Shown: positions 8,059 through 16,114, counted from the stretch's first letter. The stretch is 64,000 nt of DNA from Achromobacter mucicolens (GCF_902859725.1 NZ_CADIJP010000013.1:115561-179560); one strand, 5' to 3'. A program made the numbers and translations. Notes: generated by a model from the letters alone, not told the origin.

Positions 8059-9750
8059 TCATCGTGAATGGGGGTCGCGGCGCAACGAGAATCCTTGCGC
8101 CGCATTCATGGCCAGGTAGCTGACGTTGCGCGACACCGTCGGCGGCTTGTCGCCCGCGTGCAAGGCGCGCACCTCGTCCAGCACCATCTTGTCGGCCAGC
8201 GTCATGCGGTCGATCATCCGCAGGTACTGCATCCAGCTTTCCACCAGGAAGACCTCGCGCCAGACGCCCTCGCGCTCCAGGTCGCGAAACAGCTGCCATT
8301 GCTGCGCGCCATTGCGCAGCCGCAACAGGCGCAGCGGCTGGGCGGCATGCAGCAGCGGCGCCAGCTTGTCCGCGTTGATCAGGTATTCCACCGCGACGAG
8401 CACCGCGCCGCGCTGCGTGTTGAAGCCGGCGGCGGCCATGGCCGGTTCCGCGTCGTCTGCGCGGGTCAGCGACCGGGCATCCACCGGTTCGGGCAGGCGC
8501 GACCGGTACAGCAAGGCCACGGTGACGCCGAGCACGATGCCGGCGGTGGACAGCGCGCCCGACACGCCCATCGTGCCCGCGAAGTGGCCCCACATGAACG
8601 ATCCCGCCGCCAGGCCGCCGAAGATCGCGGTCTGGTACAGCGCCAGCGCGCGGGCCTTGACCCAGTCGGGCACCAGGAGTTGCACGGTCGTGTTGTAGGT
8701 GGCCAGCACGCCGATCCAGCAGCCGCCCGACAGCAGCAGCGCGGGAAACGCGATCCACAAGGTGTTGGTCAGGCCCAGCGCCAGGAGGCAGGCGGCCAGC
8801 AGGGCGGCGGCCACGCTGATCAGGCCGCTGGATCCCCAGGCCGCGCGGGCCCGGCGCACCACCACGCTGCCCAGGATGGCGCCCACGCCCAGCGCACCGA
8901 GCATGTAGCCATACAGCAGCGCGCTGCCGCTTTCATGTTCGTGCGCCAAGAGGGGCAGCAGCGCCCAGAGCGCGCTGGCCGACAGGCCAAAGGCGAACGA
9001 GCGCAGCATGACCACGCGCGTCACGGTCGAATGCTGCGTATAGCGCACCGCCGCCACCACGCCTTCGAACAGCCCCTCGGGCGGCAGGCGCCGCACGGGC
9101 AGGTCGCGCTTCCAGCGCCAGATCGCCCAGATCAGGCTGCCGTAGCAAAAACAGTTCAAAAGAAAGACCCAGGATGCGCCCATCGCGCCCAGCAGCAGGC
9201 CGCCGATGGCGGGGCCCACCGCCCGCGCCACGTTGAAGTTCACGCTGTTCAGCAGCACGGCGCTGCCGACGTGCTCGCGCGGCACCTGTTCGCCCACGGC
9301 CGCCTGCCAGGCCGGCGTCACGATGGCGCTGCCGATGGCAATGCAGAACACCGACGCGATCAGCGTGATCGGGTGCAGCAGCCCCGCAAAGGCCAGGATG
9401 GTGATGAAGACGCCGCCCGCCAGCTCCAGCAGCATGCCGGCAAGCATGACCTTGCGGCGGTCGTGGTTGTCGGCCAGCACCCCCGTCAGGATCGACAGCG
9501 CAACCAGCGGGAACGCGGCCGCCACCTGGATCATGGCGACCATCAGCGGGCTGCTCTGCTCCGTCGTGATCACCCACGCGGCCGCGACGGATTGCGCCCA
9601 GGTGCCCAGGTTGGCAAACAGATTGGCGATCCAGATGACGCGAAAGGCGGGAAAGGCAAAAGGGGAAAGCGTGCTGACCTGCAGGACAGGCGCGGGCGCG
9701 GCCGGAGGGGCCGCTGGCAGATCGGTCGAAGCCGAAACGGGCTGCAGCAT
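8059..9750 (-). CDS. MFS transporter, EntS-like, with C-terminal soluble extension
   Basis: 563 residues. About 400 residues of multi-helix MFS core (FAFPAFRVIWIANLFANLG at the first helix, GVLADNHDRRKVMLAGMLLE at the loop 2-3 motif) are followed by about 140 hydrophilic residues (from QRGAVLVAVEYLINADKLA) resembling a small ferredoxin-like alpha/beta domain. This matches the long MFS_3 family related to the enterobactin exporter EntS. The substrate is unknown. It is the first gene of a two-gene unit with the Gcr-like protein and is divergent from the DUF2809 gene. Confidence 0.8.
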   Translation of the reverse strand: MLQPVSASTDLPAAPPAAPAPVLQVSTLSPFAFPAFRVIWIANLFANLGTWAQSVAAAWVITTEQSSPLMVAMIQVAAAFPLVALSILTGVLADNHDRRKVMLAGMLLELAGGVFITILAFAGLLHPITLIASVFCIAIGSAIVTPAWQAAVGEQVPREHVGSAVLLNSVNFNVARAVGPAIGGLLLGAMGASWVFLLNCFCYGSLIWAIWRWKRDLPVRRLPPEGLFEGVVAAVRYTQHSTVTRVVMLRSFAFGLSASALWALLPLLAHEHESGSALLYGYMLGALGVGAILGSVVVRRARAAWGSSGLISVAAALLAACLLALGLTNTLWIAFPALLLSGGCWIGVLATYNTTVQLLVPDWVKARALALYQTAIFGGLAAGSFMWGHFAGTMGVSGALSTAGIVLGVTVALLYRSRLPEPVDARSLTRADDAEPAMAAAGFNTQRGAVLVAVEYLINADKLAPLLHAAQPLRLLRLRNGAQQWQLFRDLEREGVWREVFLVESWMQYLRMIDRMTLADKMVLDEVRALHAGDKPPTVSRNVSYLAMNAAQGFSLRRDPHSR

Positions 9751-9842
9751 GGGAGCGTGGCCGGACGCGAGGATCGCGTCCGTTCTGGGCTGGGTCAGGG
9801 TCGCTCAATGGTACGCCCAAGCCATGCGTCGGGGGAGGCGGC

Positions 9843-10334
9843 ATGCCCGTTTCCGGTAACCTCCCGGCTGCCCCTGTTTCACTATTTACGTTTGCTGATT
9901 CAATGACCCTGACTTTCAATGGGCGCGCGTTCGCCGCCCTGCTTGCCGTGACCGCCGTGCTGGCGCTGATCGCCACTTTCGGCGCGCCTTATCCCTTCCT
10001 GCGGGGGTTCGTGGGCGACGTGGTGGCGGTGGGCTGGGCCTACCTGCTGTACCGCAGCTTTATCCGCGCGCGCGTGCTGCCGCTCGCCCTGGCGGCGCTA
10101 TTCACCGGGTATGCGGTGGAGTTCGCGCAATACCTAGGCCGCCAATTCGGATGGCGCATCGAGCAGCCGGTGCTGCGCGTCGTGTTCGGCAGTGTGCCGG
10201 ATTGGTGGGACGTGCTGGCCTATACCGTGGGCTTTGTGGTGGTGCTGGCACTTGCCGGCGGCCTTGCCCGACGGGAGCGGCGCGCCGCGCTGCAAAACGC
10301 CCGGATGCAGGCCAGCCTGCGCGCAAGGCGCTAA
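9843..10334 (+). CDS. DUF2809 small integral membrane protein
   Basis: 163 residues, with about four hydrophobic helices: FAALLAVTAVLALIATFG, GDVVAVGWAYLLYRSFI, LALAALFTGYAVEFAQYLG and DVLAYTVGFVVVLALAGGL. The central AVEFAQ and the closing PDWWDVLAYTVG are features of the DUF2809 family, function unknown. The start at 9843 has GGGGGAGG before it; an alternative ATG at 9903 starts directly at the first helix but has no clear ribosome-binding site. Monocistronic, divergent from the MFS gene and ended by a strong hairpin. Confidence 0.75.
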   Translation: MPVSGNLPAAPVSLFTFADSMTLTFNGRAFAALLAVTAVLALIATFGAPYPFLRGFVGDVVAVGWAYLLYRSFIRARVLPLALAALFTGYAVEFAQYLGRQFGWRIEQPVLRVVFGSVPDWWDVLAYTVGFVVVLALAGGLARRERRAALQNARMQASLRARR

Positions 10335-10340
10335 ACGGGG

Positions 10341-10365
10341 CGGGGCCGGCTGGACGCCGGCCCCG
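10341..10365. terminator. GC-rich hairpin between convergent genes
   Basis: Ten-base arms CGGGGCCGGC and GCCGGCCCCG around TGGAC, just after the DUF2809 stop codon and before the stop of the convergent small gene. There is no T-run on either side, so it may act as an RNA 3' stabiliser or a pause site rather than a classical terminator. Confidence 0.45.
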
Positions 10366-10382
10366 CGGGCACAACTTGATTC

Positions 10383-10598
10383 TTAACCGGCTTGGCAGAC
10401 CGTGTCGTCGCGTTGCGCGCGCACGGCGGGCGCGGCTGCGCGCAGCGGTTGCAGGCGGGCATTGCGAAACGGCGCCAGCAACTCCGACCAGGAAGAAGGA
10501 AACAGCGGCGTCGCGTGGCGCACGGCATCGCGGCGGGCGTAATGGGTGAGCAGCTGCTGGCCGATCGGGGCGTCTCCCAGGGGATGGCGGGTATTCAT
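10383..10598 (-). CDS. small hypothetical protein (71 residues)
   Basis: I do not recognise this gene. The product starts MNTRHPLGDAPIGQQLLTHY, is basic, has no signal peptide or membrane segment, and contains a tryptophan/serine patch (PSSWSELLAPF). An upstream ATG at 10631 would add 11 residues; the weak GGA before 10598 slightly favours the shorter form. The gene is divergent from the HDO operon. Composition and codon use look like the neighbours, so it is probably a real small gene, but this rests only on reading frame and context. Confidence 0.4.
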   Translation of the reverse strand: MNTRHPLGDAPIGQQLLTHYARRDAVRHATPLFPSSWSELLAPFRNARLQPLRAAAPAVRAQRDDTVCQAG

Positions 10599-10754
10599 GG
10601 TATTTCCGTATTGCGTTGAAATTGTATTCATTGTACGTCGTTCGTGCCTTGGGGTCCAGCGGGCCCGGGGCGGCACAAGTCCTTGATATGTCTGAAACTG
10701 TCCCCGATTAAGGGGTTGACTTCGGGATTGCCCTAGCAGCCCAAAACAGTAGAC

Positions 10755-10768
10755 GGTATACAATGTTC
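10755..10768. promoter_or_regulatory. GTATAC-type candidate operator, HDO operon
   Basis: Reads GGTATACAATGTTC. Thirteen consecutive bases recur exactly at 16041-16053 before the aldehyde dehydrogenase operon. It is 57 bp upstream of the HDO start codon, and TATACAAT could also serve as a -10 box. FadR-type GntR repressors commonly bind short palindromes with a GTATAC/TATAC core, and such a regulator is encoded at 12639-13361. Confidence 0.5.
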
Positions 10769-10824
10769 ATCATGCCCGGGCTTCGACAGGCCTGGAATTT
10801 CTCCCACTGGACCTGGAGCGAGTC

Positions 10825-11556
10825 ATGGCAGAACTGATGAACCGAGATGAATTCCGCACGGCGCTGGAAAACGCAATCAAGGGCAAGAGCGCAAACGCGT
10901 CGCCCTTTTCGATCGCCTGGGCCGAAGGCAAGCTGAGCCGCGAGCACCTTTCGCGCTGGGCAGAAAACCATTATCACTACGTCGGCCCGTTCGCCGACTA
11001 CCTGGGCTACCTGTACGCCCGCACGCCGGACACCTACACCGAGGCCAAGGATTTCCTCTTGGCCAACATGTATGAAGAGGAAATCGGCGGCGACCGCCAC
11101 ACCGATCTGCTGATCCGCTTTGCCGAAGCCTGCGGCACCACGCGCGAACGGGTCACCAATCCGGACAACATGTCGCCCACGACCCGCGCGCTGCAGAGCT
11201 GGTGTTATGCCGTGGCCATGCGCGAGGATCCGATCGTGGCGGTGGCTGGCCTGGTGGTGGGACTGGAATCGCAGGTGCCGTCCATCTACCGCAAGCAGAC
11301 GCCGACCCTGCGCGAGAAGTACGGCTTCACGGACGAGGAAGTCGAATTCTTCGACCTGCACATCGTCTCCGACGAAATCCACGGCGAACGCGGCTACCAG
11401 ATCGTGCTGGAGCACGCCAACACGGTGGACCTGCAGCAGCGCTGCCTGAAGATCTGCGAGATCGGGGCGCAGATGCGGTTGCTCTACACCACGGCGCTCT
11501 ATACCGACTACGTGCAGGACCAGATCAAGCTGCCCGAACTGGGCCTTGCCGCCTGA
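10825..11556 (+). CDS. heme-oxygenase-like diiron oxidase (HDO; CADD/TenA/PqqC fold)
   Basis: 243 residues, all-helical. The residues that bind two irons in CADD-type HDO enzymes are all present with the right spacing: E85 and H92 (YEEEIGGDRHTD), E148 (GLESQ), and H179, D183, H186 in LHIVSDEIH (H-x3-D-x2-H). Such enzymes use O2 for hydroxylation, decarboxylation or C-C/C-N bond cleavage. Annotation pipelines often call this fold TenA or PqqC, but thiaminase lacks this ligand set. Two ferredoxin genes follow in the same operon and a ferredoxin reductase lies 6.5 kb downstream, so electrons from NAD(P)H probably reach this oxygenase. The substrate is not known. A GTATAC operator-like site precedes it. 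Confidence 0.82.
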   Translation: MAELMNRDEFRTALENAIKGKSANASPFSIAWAEGKLSREHLSRWAENHYHYVGPFADYLGYLYARTPDTYTEAKDFLLANMYEEEIGGDRHTDLLIRFAEACGTTRERVTNPDNMSPTTRALQSWCYAVAMREDPIVAVAGLVVGLESQVPSIYRKQTPTLREKYGFTDEEVEFFDLHIVSDEIHGERGYQIVLEHANTVDLQQRCLKICEIGAQMRLLYTTALYTDYVQDQIKLPELGLAA

Positions 11557-11621
11557 TCGTGCTCCGGCCCGCCCGGCACGCCCGGGCGGGCGCCGCACCG
11601 CAGAACCTGGACGAAGACCTC

Positions 11622-11921
11622 ATGCCTACCGTTGTGTTTCATAAAGGCGGCCAGACCTACACCGACGTGGTGAAGGACAACACCAACCTGGTGGTGCGGG
11701 CCGGCATCAAGCAGTTTCCGTTTCCGCATCTGCGCTACGAATGCGGCATGGGCAAGTGCGCCAAGTGCGCCTGCCGCATCATCGCCGGGGCCGAACATCT
11801 GCCGCCGGTGAACTGGAAGGAAAAGAAGCAGCTGGGCGAACGCGTCGAGCAAGGCTACCGGCTGGCGTGCCAGCTCTGGTTGAACAGCGACATCGAGTTG
11901 ACCCAGGACGTGGAGGCATGA
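11622..11921 (+). CDS. plant-type [2Fe-2S] ferredoxin 1
   Basis: 99 residues. Cluster ligands C41, C46, C49 and C83 give the C-x4-C-x2-C-x(n)-C pattern (ECGMGKCAKCACRI ... YRLACQLW). It should carry single electrons, most plausibly from the reductase at 18096 to the HDO enzyme encoded just upstream. The start at 11622 gives a normal ferredoxin N-terminus (MPTVVFHKGGQTYTDVV). The gene lies 65 bp after the HDO gene and its stop overlaps the next start. Confidence 0.88.
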   Translation: MPTVVFHKGGQTYTDVVKDNTNLVVRAGIKQFPFPHLRYECGMGKCAKCACRIIAGAEHLPPVNWKEKKQLGERVEQGYRLACQLWLNSDIELTQDVEA

Positions 11922-12253
11922 TGGCGCAGGATTCGACCTATGTGATCCTGACCTCCAAGCCCGGCATCTTCCGCACCGAGGCGGGCGAGGGCGCGGACAT
12001 CATCGAGACCTATGACTACGTGTTCTACGGGCGCGCGCTGGCCGTCTTCAGCATCGCCCGCCTGGACCGCGAGATCAAGCTGGTCGTCACCGAGGAAACG
12101 CCGCCCTACGTGGTCAACCACGTGCCGTCCAAGTTTCTGGAGAAGTTCTCGTCGGTGGACGCGGCCCGCAAGGAGCTCGCGCACCTGACGCGTTTTGGCA
12201 GCATGGCGTCGACGCTGACGCTGCGGTCCGGCGTGCGCGTCACGGAGCACTGA
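11921..12253 (+). CDS. unknown 110-residue protein between two ferredoxin genes
   Basis: I do not recognise this family. 110 residues, soluble, no cysteines and no signal peptide; it begins MAQDSTYVILTSKPGIFRTE and contains ETYDYVFYGRALAVFSIA and PPYVVNHVPSKFLEKF, which look like mixed beta strands and a helix. GGAGG at 11912-11916 suits the ATG at 11921; an ATG at 11918 would add one methionine. Its position within the HDO-ferredoxin operon, with overlapping or tightly spaced borders, suggests a subunit or assembly/coupling protein of the oxygenase. That role is inferred from context only. Confidence 0.7.
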   Translation: MAQDSTYVILTSKPGIFRTEAGEGADIIETYDYVFYGRALAVFSIARLDREIKLVVTEETPPYVVNHVPSKFLEKFSSVDAARKELAHLTRFGSMASTLTLRSGVRVTEH

Positions 12254-12257
12254 CAAC

Positions 12258-12602
12258 ATGGTTCAGATCACGTTCATATCCAACGGCGGCAAGGTCGCGA
12301 CCGCGCCGGAGAACAGCAACCTTCTGCGCGTGTCGCTCAAGGAAAAGGGCGGCATCCCGTTCAAGTGCGGGGGCGGCCTGTGCGGCACCTGCAAGTGCCG
12401 GATCGAGGAAGGGCTGGAAAACACGGACGCCATCAAGCCCAAAGAGCGCAAGCACCTGCGGCCCGAGGACTTCGAGGCCGGCTACCGCATGGCCTGCCAG
12501 ACCTTCGTGAATGGCGACGTCAAGGTGTCGTGGGTGGTGCAGAACGGCAAGGGCATCGTGGTGGGCGCGGCGCCCGGCCCGGTAGAAGCGTCCCCGGCAT
12601 GA
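12258..12602 (+). CDS. plant-type [2Fe-2S] ferredoxin 2
   Basis: 114 residues. Ligands C37, C42, C45 and C80 (FKCGGGLCGTCKCRIEEG ... YRMACQTF). Its cluster loop (CGGGLCGTC) differs from that of ferredoxin 1 (CGMGKCAKC), so this is an ancient pair with separate roles rather than a recent copy. The C-terminus has a short extra tail (GAAPGPVEASPA). Last gene of the HDO operon, 4 bp after the unknown 110-residue gene, and followed by a strong GC hairpin. Confidence 0.87.
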   Translation: MVQITFISNGGKVATAPENSNLLRVSLKEKGGIPFKCGGGLCGTCKCRIEEGLENTDAIKPKERKHLRPEDFEAGYRMACQTFVNGDVKVSWVVQNGKGIVVGAAPGPVEASPA

Positions 12603-12607
12603 ATGAG

Positions 12608-12629
12608 GCCGGCGCCTGGGGGCGCCGGC
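12608..12629. terminator. GC-rich hairpin between ferredoxin 2 and gntR
   Basis: Nine-base arms GCCGGCGCC and GGCGCCGGC around TGGG, between the convergent ferredoxin and GntR genes. No T-run follows on either strand, so intrinsic termination is possible but not certain. Confidence 0.4.
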
Positions 12630-12638
12630 GCTCGGCAA

Positions 12639-13361
12639 TCAGGCCACGGAGGCCTGCTGCGGCGGCTGCTGTGCCTCGGCGTAGGCCTTGGCGGCGTTGT
12701 GCACATGCTGGCTGGCCAAGAGCGCTGCCAGATCGCCATTGCCGGCGATGACGGCGTTCAGGATCTGCGAATGGTCGTCCCAGTTCTGTTTGGCCCGGCG
12801 CATGTTGCTGGGCGCGAACAGCAGCGCGGTGCGGTCGCGCAGCGAGCGCATCAGGTCGGTCAGCACCACGTTGCCGCCGATCGTGGCCAGCATTTCATGA
12901 AACTGCGAGTTCAGCGCCAGGAACTTGTCCAGCTTCTCTTCGCGCGCGGCCTCGGTGCCCTCGCGCAGGAAGGCCTGCAGGCGCTCGACCGTTTTCTCGT
13001 CGCGGCGCTGCGCGGCCAGCTTGGCGTTCAAGCCTTCCAGCGTGGCGCGCACTTCCACCATGTCGTAGGCCACGGCGTCCGACAGCACCGACACGGACGC
13101 GCCGCGGCGCGGCTCGATCGTGACCAGGCCTTCGGCGGCAAGCGCGCGCAGCGCCTCGCGCACCGGGATGCGGGACACGCCCATTTCCTCGGACAGGCGG
13201 CCTTCGACCAGGCGGTCGCCGGGCGTGAATTCGCCGCTCAGGATGCGTTCGCGCAGCTTGTCCCGGATGACGGCAAACAACTGCGGATGCTGCTCGCCGA
13301 TCTTCAGCGGGGAGGAGTGCTGCGTCTCTGCGGCTTGCGGACTGACGGGGGAGGTTGTCAT
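12639..13361 (-). CDS. GntR-family (FadR/FCD) transcriptional regulator
   Basis: 240 residues. N-terminal winged helix with the GntR signature ERILSGEFTPGDRLVEGRLS then EEMGVSRIPVREALRALAAEGLV, and a C-terminal all-helical FCD ligand-binding domain (VRATLEGLNAKLAAQRR, NSQFHEMLATIGGN, DHSQILNAVIAGNGDLA). FCD regulators mostly repress catabolic genes until bound by an organic acid. An upstream in-frame ATG at 13397 would add 12 residues (METVSITPNLLA) and place the start inside an operator-like sequence. Its place in the middle of the HDO/permease/dehydrogenase locus makes it the likely regulator of the GTATAC sites. Confidence 0.88.
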   Translation of the reverse strand: MTTSPVSPQAAETQHSSPLKIGEQHPQLFAVIRDKLRERILSGEFTPGDRLVEGRLSEEMGVSRIPVREALRALAAEGLVTIEPRRGASVSVLSDAVAYDMVEVRATLEGLNAKLAAQRRDEKTVERLQAFLREGTEAAREEKLDKFLALNSQFHEMLATIGGNVVLTDLMRSLRDRTALLFAPSNMRRAKQNWDDHSQILNAVIAGNGDLAALLASQHVHNAAKAYAEAQQPPQQASVA

Positions 13362-13393
13362 GGCGAGCAGGTTTGGCGTAATGGATACAGTCT

Positions 13394-13406
13394 CCATTGT
13401 ATTACC
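13394..13406. promoter_or_regulatory. operator-like site at the gntR start
   Basis: On the minus strand this reads GGTAATACAATGG, sharing TACAATG and the leading GGT with the sites at 10755 and 16040. It covers the alternative start at 13397 and sits just upstream of the preferred start at 13361, a usual position for autorepression. The match is weaker than for the other sites. Confidence 0.3.
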
Positions 13407-13440
13407 GGGTGTCGCCGGCCGTCGCCGGTGGCGTGCCGCA

Positions 13441-14184
13441 TCAGTGCACCCAGAATGTCTTGACCAGCACCCCCACCGCGCCCATGGCGCAGGCCGCGAG
13501 CAGCACGCCGCGGACGGCGCGCGGTGGCAGCAGGGTGCGCAGCCGGTTGGAGACCGCAAAACCGGCCAGCAGAAATGGCGCCAGGCTAAGCGCCAGGCCC
13601 GCGTGATAACCCGTGTAGCGCTTGGCCAGCGCCAGCATGGCCAGCGAAAAAATGGATCCCAGAAAAAGCACCATCCCCAGCGTGGCGCGCAGCCGCGGCG
13701 GGGCGGCATGCTGCAGCACGATGGCAATGGGCGGCGCGCCCACCGAAGTCATCGTGCCCATGATGCCGGAGGCGACGCCCGCGCCCGACACCCGTCCGGG
13801 CGTGGCGGAAAACCGCAGGCCCGCCACGCTCAGCGCCACGGCGGCGAGGATCATGCAGGCAAAGAGCACGCCCAGCGGCTGCGGGGCGAAGCGCGCCATG
13901 GCATAGATGGCGATCAAGGTGCCGACGGCCCGCCCCGCCAACGCGTACGAGACGGCGGGCCAATCGATGGCGGCGCGCTCGCGCAGGGCGGTCAACAGCG
14001 AGATGAAGCCGCCCAGCGTCAGAAGCGGTCCGGGCGCGAGCTGCGGAAAGAACATCGCCGCAACCGGCGCGGCGAACATCGCAAATCCCACCCCGCCCAC
14101 GCCCTGCGCCACGGCGGCGCCAAACACCACGGCCGCCATGGCGGCGTAGTGCCACGGATCCGGGAACGACAGGGAAGACAGCAT
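13441..14184 (-). CDS. TauE/SafE-family permease
   Basis: 247 residues with about seven or eight hydrophobic helices (for example YAAMAAVVFGAAVAQGVGGV and VLFACMILAAVALSVAGL). The N-terminal GVGGVGFAMFAAPVAAMFF and the mid-protein GVASGIMGTMTSVGAPPIAI are the duplicated glycine-rich motifs of TauE/SafE exporters, which move sulfonates, sulfite or small organic anions. It is transcribed towards gntR and is divergent from the second permease across a 229-bp region with two GTATAC sites. It could import the substrate of the HDO pathway or export a by-product. Confidence 0.8.
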   Translation of the reverse strand: MLSSLSFPDPWHYAAMAAVVFGAAVAQGVGGVGFAMFAAPVAAMFFPQLAPGPLLTLGGFISLLTALRERAAIDWPAVSYALAGRAVGTLIAIYAMARFAPQPLGVLFACMILAAVALSVAGLRFSATPGRVSGAGVASGIMGTMTSVGAPPIAIVLQHAAPPRLRATLGMVLFLGSIFSLAMLALAKRYTGYHAGLALSLAPFLLAGFAVSNRLRTLLPPRAVRGVLLAACAMGAVGVLVKTFWVH

Positions 14185-14202
14185 GCGTCGGACTTTGTAA
14201 TT

Positions 14203-14218
14203 TATGTATACGATAGTC
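14203..14218. promoter_or_regulatory. GTATAC-type candidate operator, tauE side
   Basis: Contains GTATAC at 14206-14211 within TATGTATACGATAGTC, 22 bp before the TauE/SafE start codon. The same six-base core precedes the other transcription units of this locus and would be rare by chance in DNA this GC-rich. Confidence 0.4.
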
Positions 14219-14360
14219 TATCTAGGAAATCGAACACCGCCAGACAAAACCAGAAAATTAAGGGTAATCCCTTGATTTTTCGTCCAAAAGGTGTCCGAAA
14301 ACCGCACTATCGCTTTCCCTAGGCGGTGCATATTTCGATTGGTATGGTCTCCAACGAAAT

Positions 14361-14374
14361 ATAGTATACCGAGT
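14361..14374. promoter_or_regulatory. GTATAC-type candidate operator, permease side
   Basis: Contains GTATAC at 14364-14369 (ATAGTATACCGAGT), about 45 bp before the permease start. TATAGT at 14360-14365 could be a -10 box overlapping the operator core, which would fit repression by occlusion. Confidence 0.4.
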
Positions 14375-14413
14375 GTGGCGACCCAACAGCCACGCATACA
14401 AGGGGAATAGCGC

Positions 14414-15946
14414 ATGCAATCCGACGTCGTGCTCACTGCGGCTCATTGGATTTACCTGATCAGCGTGGCCGCCATCATCCTGACGATGATCCTGCGCGCC
14501 AATGTCGTGGTGCCATCGGTCATCGGCACGTTTCTGGTGGTGCTGGCGATCACGGGCAATCCGATCAGCGGGCTGATCGGCATCTTTTCGGCCAGCTTTG
14601 TCGCCGCCAAGGAGCTCTTCAATATCTTTCTGGTCATCACGTTCATGACGGCGCTGCTCAACGCGCTCAAGACGCTTCAGGCGGACGTGCGCATGGTGCA
14701 GCCGTTCCGGCGGGTCATGCGGGGCGGGCATTCGTCCTTCGTGATCATCGCCCTCTGTACCTACGTGATCTCGCTGTTCTTCTGGCCCACGCCCGCCGTG
14801 CCGCTGGTCTCCGCCATCCTGCTGCCCGCGGCCATTGCCGCCGGGTTGCCGCCGCTGGCCGGCGCCATGGCCATCGCCATCGCGGGCCAGGGCATGGCCC
14901 TGTCCTCCGACTACGTGATCGGCGTGGCGCCCAGCATCAGCGCCAAGGCGGCGGGGGCGGCCGTCAGCGCGGCGGTGGTGGCAGACCGCGCGCTCGTGCT
15001 GTCGCTGATCACCGGCGGGATCGCGCTGGTGGCGGCCTACCTGTTGGTGCGCCGCCAGATCGTGCCGGCCGATCCGGCCCTGTTGTCGGCCTGGCAGGCC
15101 CGCGCGCAGGACGGCAGCCTGGCGAAGATCGAACAGGCCGGCTCGTTCGACAAGGCGGAACTCGCGCGCGGCACCATGGGCGCCGATCCGGCCTTGCCCA
15201 GCGGCCCGGTGCTGAGTGAAGAAGAGCGCCGCCGCGTGCGCTGGTCCAAGGTGTTTGCCGTGGTGACGCCGCTGGCGTTCCTGGCCGTGATTGGGGTGAT
15301 GGTGCTGCCCCGCCTCTTTCCGTCGCTGCCCGCGCTGCGCGGCGGCGATGCGGCGGCGCTGGTGGGCGGTGTGGCCTTCGTGGTCATGATGCTGGTGACC
15401 CTGGCGGCCGAGGGCCCGCGCAAGATGCTGGACGTCTGTCCGGAGCACGTGACCGACGGCTTCGTGTTCGCCTTCAAAGCAATGGGCTCGGTGCTGCCGA
15501 TTGCCGGCTTCTTCTTCGTGGGCGCCAATGAGACAGCGGCGCAGATCCTGGGCGTGCCTGCGGCGCAGGCCCCCGGCTTGTTGTTCGAAGTCATTTCGGC
15601 GGCCCAGCACCTGATCCCCGAGAACCACTTCCTGGTCGCCTTCGGCGTGCTCCTTGTCGGCATGATCACCGGCATCGACGGCTCCGGCTTTGCCGGGCTG
15701 CCGCTCACCGGCACGCTGTCCGGCGCGCTGGGCCCGGTGGTGGGCGTGGACCCCGCCACGTTGGCGGCGGTGGGGCAGATGGGCGCGGTGTGGACGGGCG
15801 GCGGCACGCTGATTGCCTGGTCGTCGTTGATCGCCGTGGCGGGGTTCGCGCGGGTCAACGTGCTGTCGCTCGTTCGCGCGCTGTTGCTGCCGGTGCTGCT
15901 TGCGCTGTTCGTTTCGACCACCTGCGCGGTGCTGATCTGGCGTTGA
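14414..15946 (+). CDS. multi-helix permease, probable organic-acid transporter
   Basis: 510 residues with 11-12 predicted membrane segments, for example WIYLISVAAIILTMILRANV, FFWPTPAVPLVSAILLPAAI and a C-terminal VLSLVRALLLPVLLALFVST. Motifs FMTALLNALKTLQADVRMVQ and VGMITGIDGSGFAGLPLTG resemble GntP/ion-transporter-superfamily carriers for carboxylates, but I cannot assign a subfamily. AAGGGG precedes the ATG. The gene is followed by an intrinsic terminator. Context (GTATAC operator, adjacent catabolic genes) suggests that it imports the pathway substrate. Confidence 0.65.
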   Translation: MQSDVVLTAAHWIYLISVAAIILTMILRANVVVPSVIGTFLVVLAITGNPISGLIGIFSASFVAAKELFNIFLVITFMTALLNALKTLQADVRMVQPFRRVMRGGHSSFVIIALCTYVISLFFWPTPAVPLVSAILLPAAIAAGLPPLAGAMAIAIAGQGMALSSDYVIGVAPSISAKAAGAAVSAAVVADRALVLSLITGGIALVAAYLLVRRQIVPADPALLSAWQARAQDGSLAKIEQAGSFDKAELARGTMGADPALPSGPVLSEEERRRVRWSKVFAVVTPLAFLAVIGVMVLPRLFPSLPALRGGDAAALVGGVAFVVMMLVTLAAEGPRKMLDVCPEHVTDGFVFAFKAMGSVLPIAGFFFVGANETAAQILGVPAAQAPGLLFEVISAAQHLIPENHFLVAFGVLLVGMITGIDGSGFAGLPLTGTLSGALGPVVGVDPATLAAVGQMGAVWTGGGTLIAWSSLIAVAGFARVNVLSLVRALLLPVLLALFVSTTCAVLIWR

Positions 15947-15965
15947 TGTTCAGCGCGCGCATGGG

Positions 15966-15992
15966 AAAAGGCTCCCGCGAGGGAGCCTTTTT
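15966..15992 (+). terminator. intrinsic terminator after the permease
   Basis: Arms AAAAGGCTCCC and GGGAGCCTTTT with a GCGA tetraloop, followed by a T-run (88-92). It begins 20 bp after the permease stop and separates it from the aldehyde dehydrogenase operon. Confidence 0.85.
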
Positions 15993-16039
15993 GCTGCCGG
16001 ATCGGGTGGGGTTTCCACTGATCGCCGCATAGTGATTAA

Positions 16040-16053
16040 AGTATACAATGTTC
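16040..16053. promoter_or_regulatory. GTATAC-type candidate operator, dehydrogenase operon
   Basis: Reads AGTATACAATGTTC and shares 13 consecutive bases with the site before the HDO gene. It lies 62 bp upstream of the dehydrogenase start. TATACAAT may double as the -10 box. The exact repeat before two separate operons is the strongest sign that they share a regulator. Confidence 0.5.
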
Positions 16054-16114
16054 TGAAATTAGCCCGAACGCCTCACGCCCGGCCACGCCGGACCCAACTC
16101 AAGGAAGCGCTCCC

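Noticed and set aside
10825-11556. TenA thiaminase / PqqC identity for the HDO gene
   Set aside because: The complete diiron ligand set with CADD spacing and the ferredoxin neighbours fit an oxygenase; no thiamine or PQQ genes are near.
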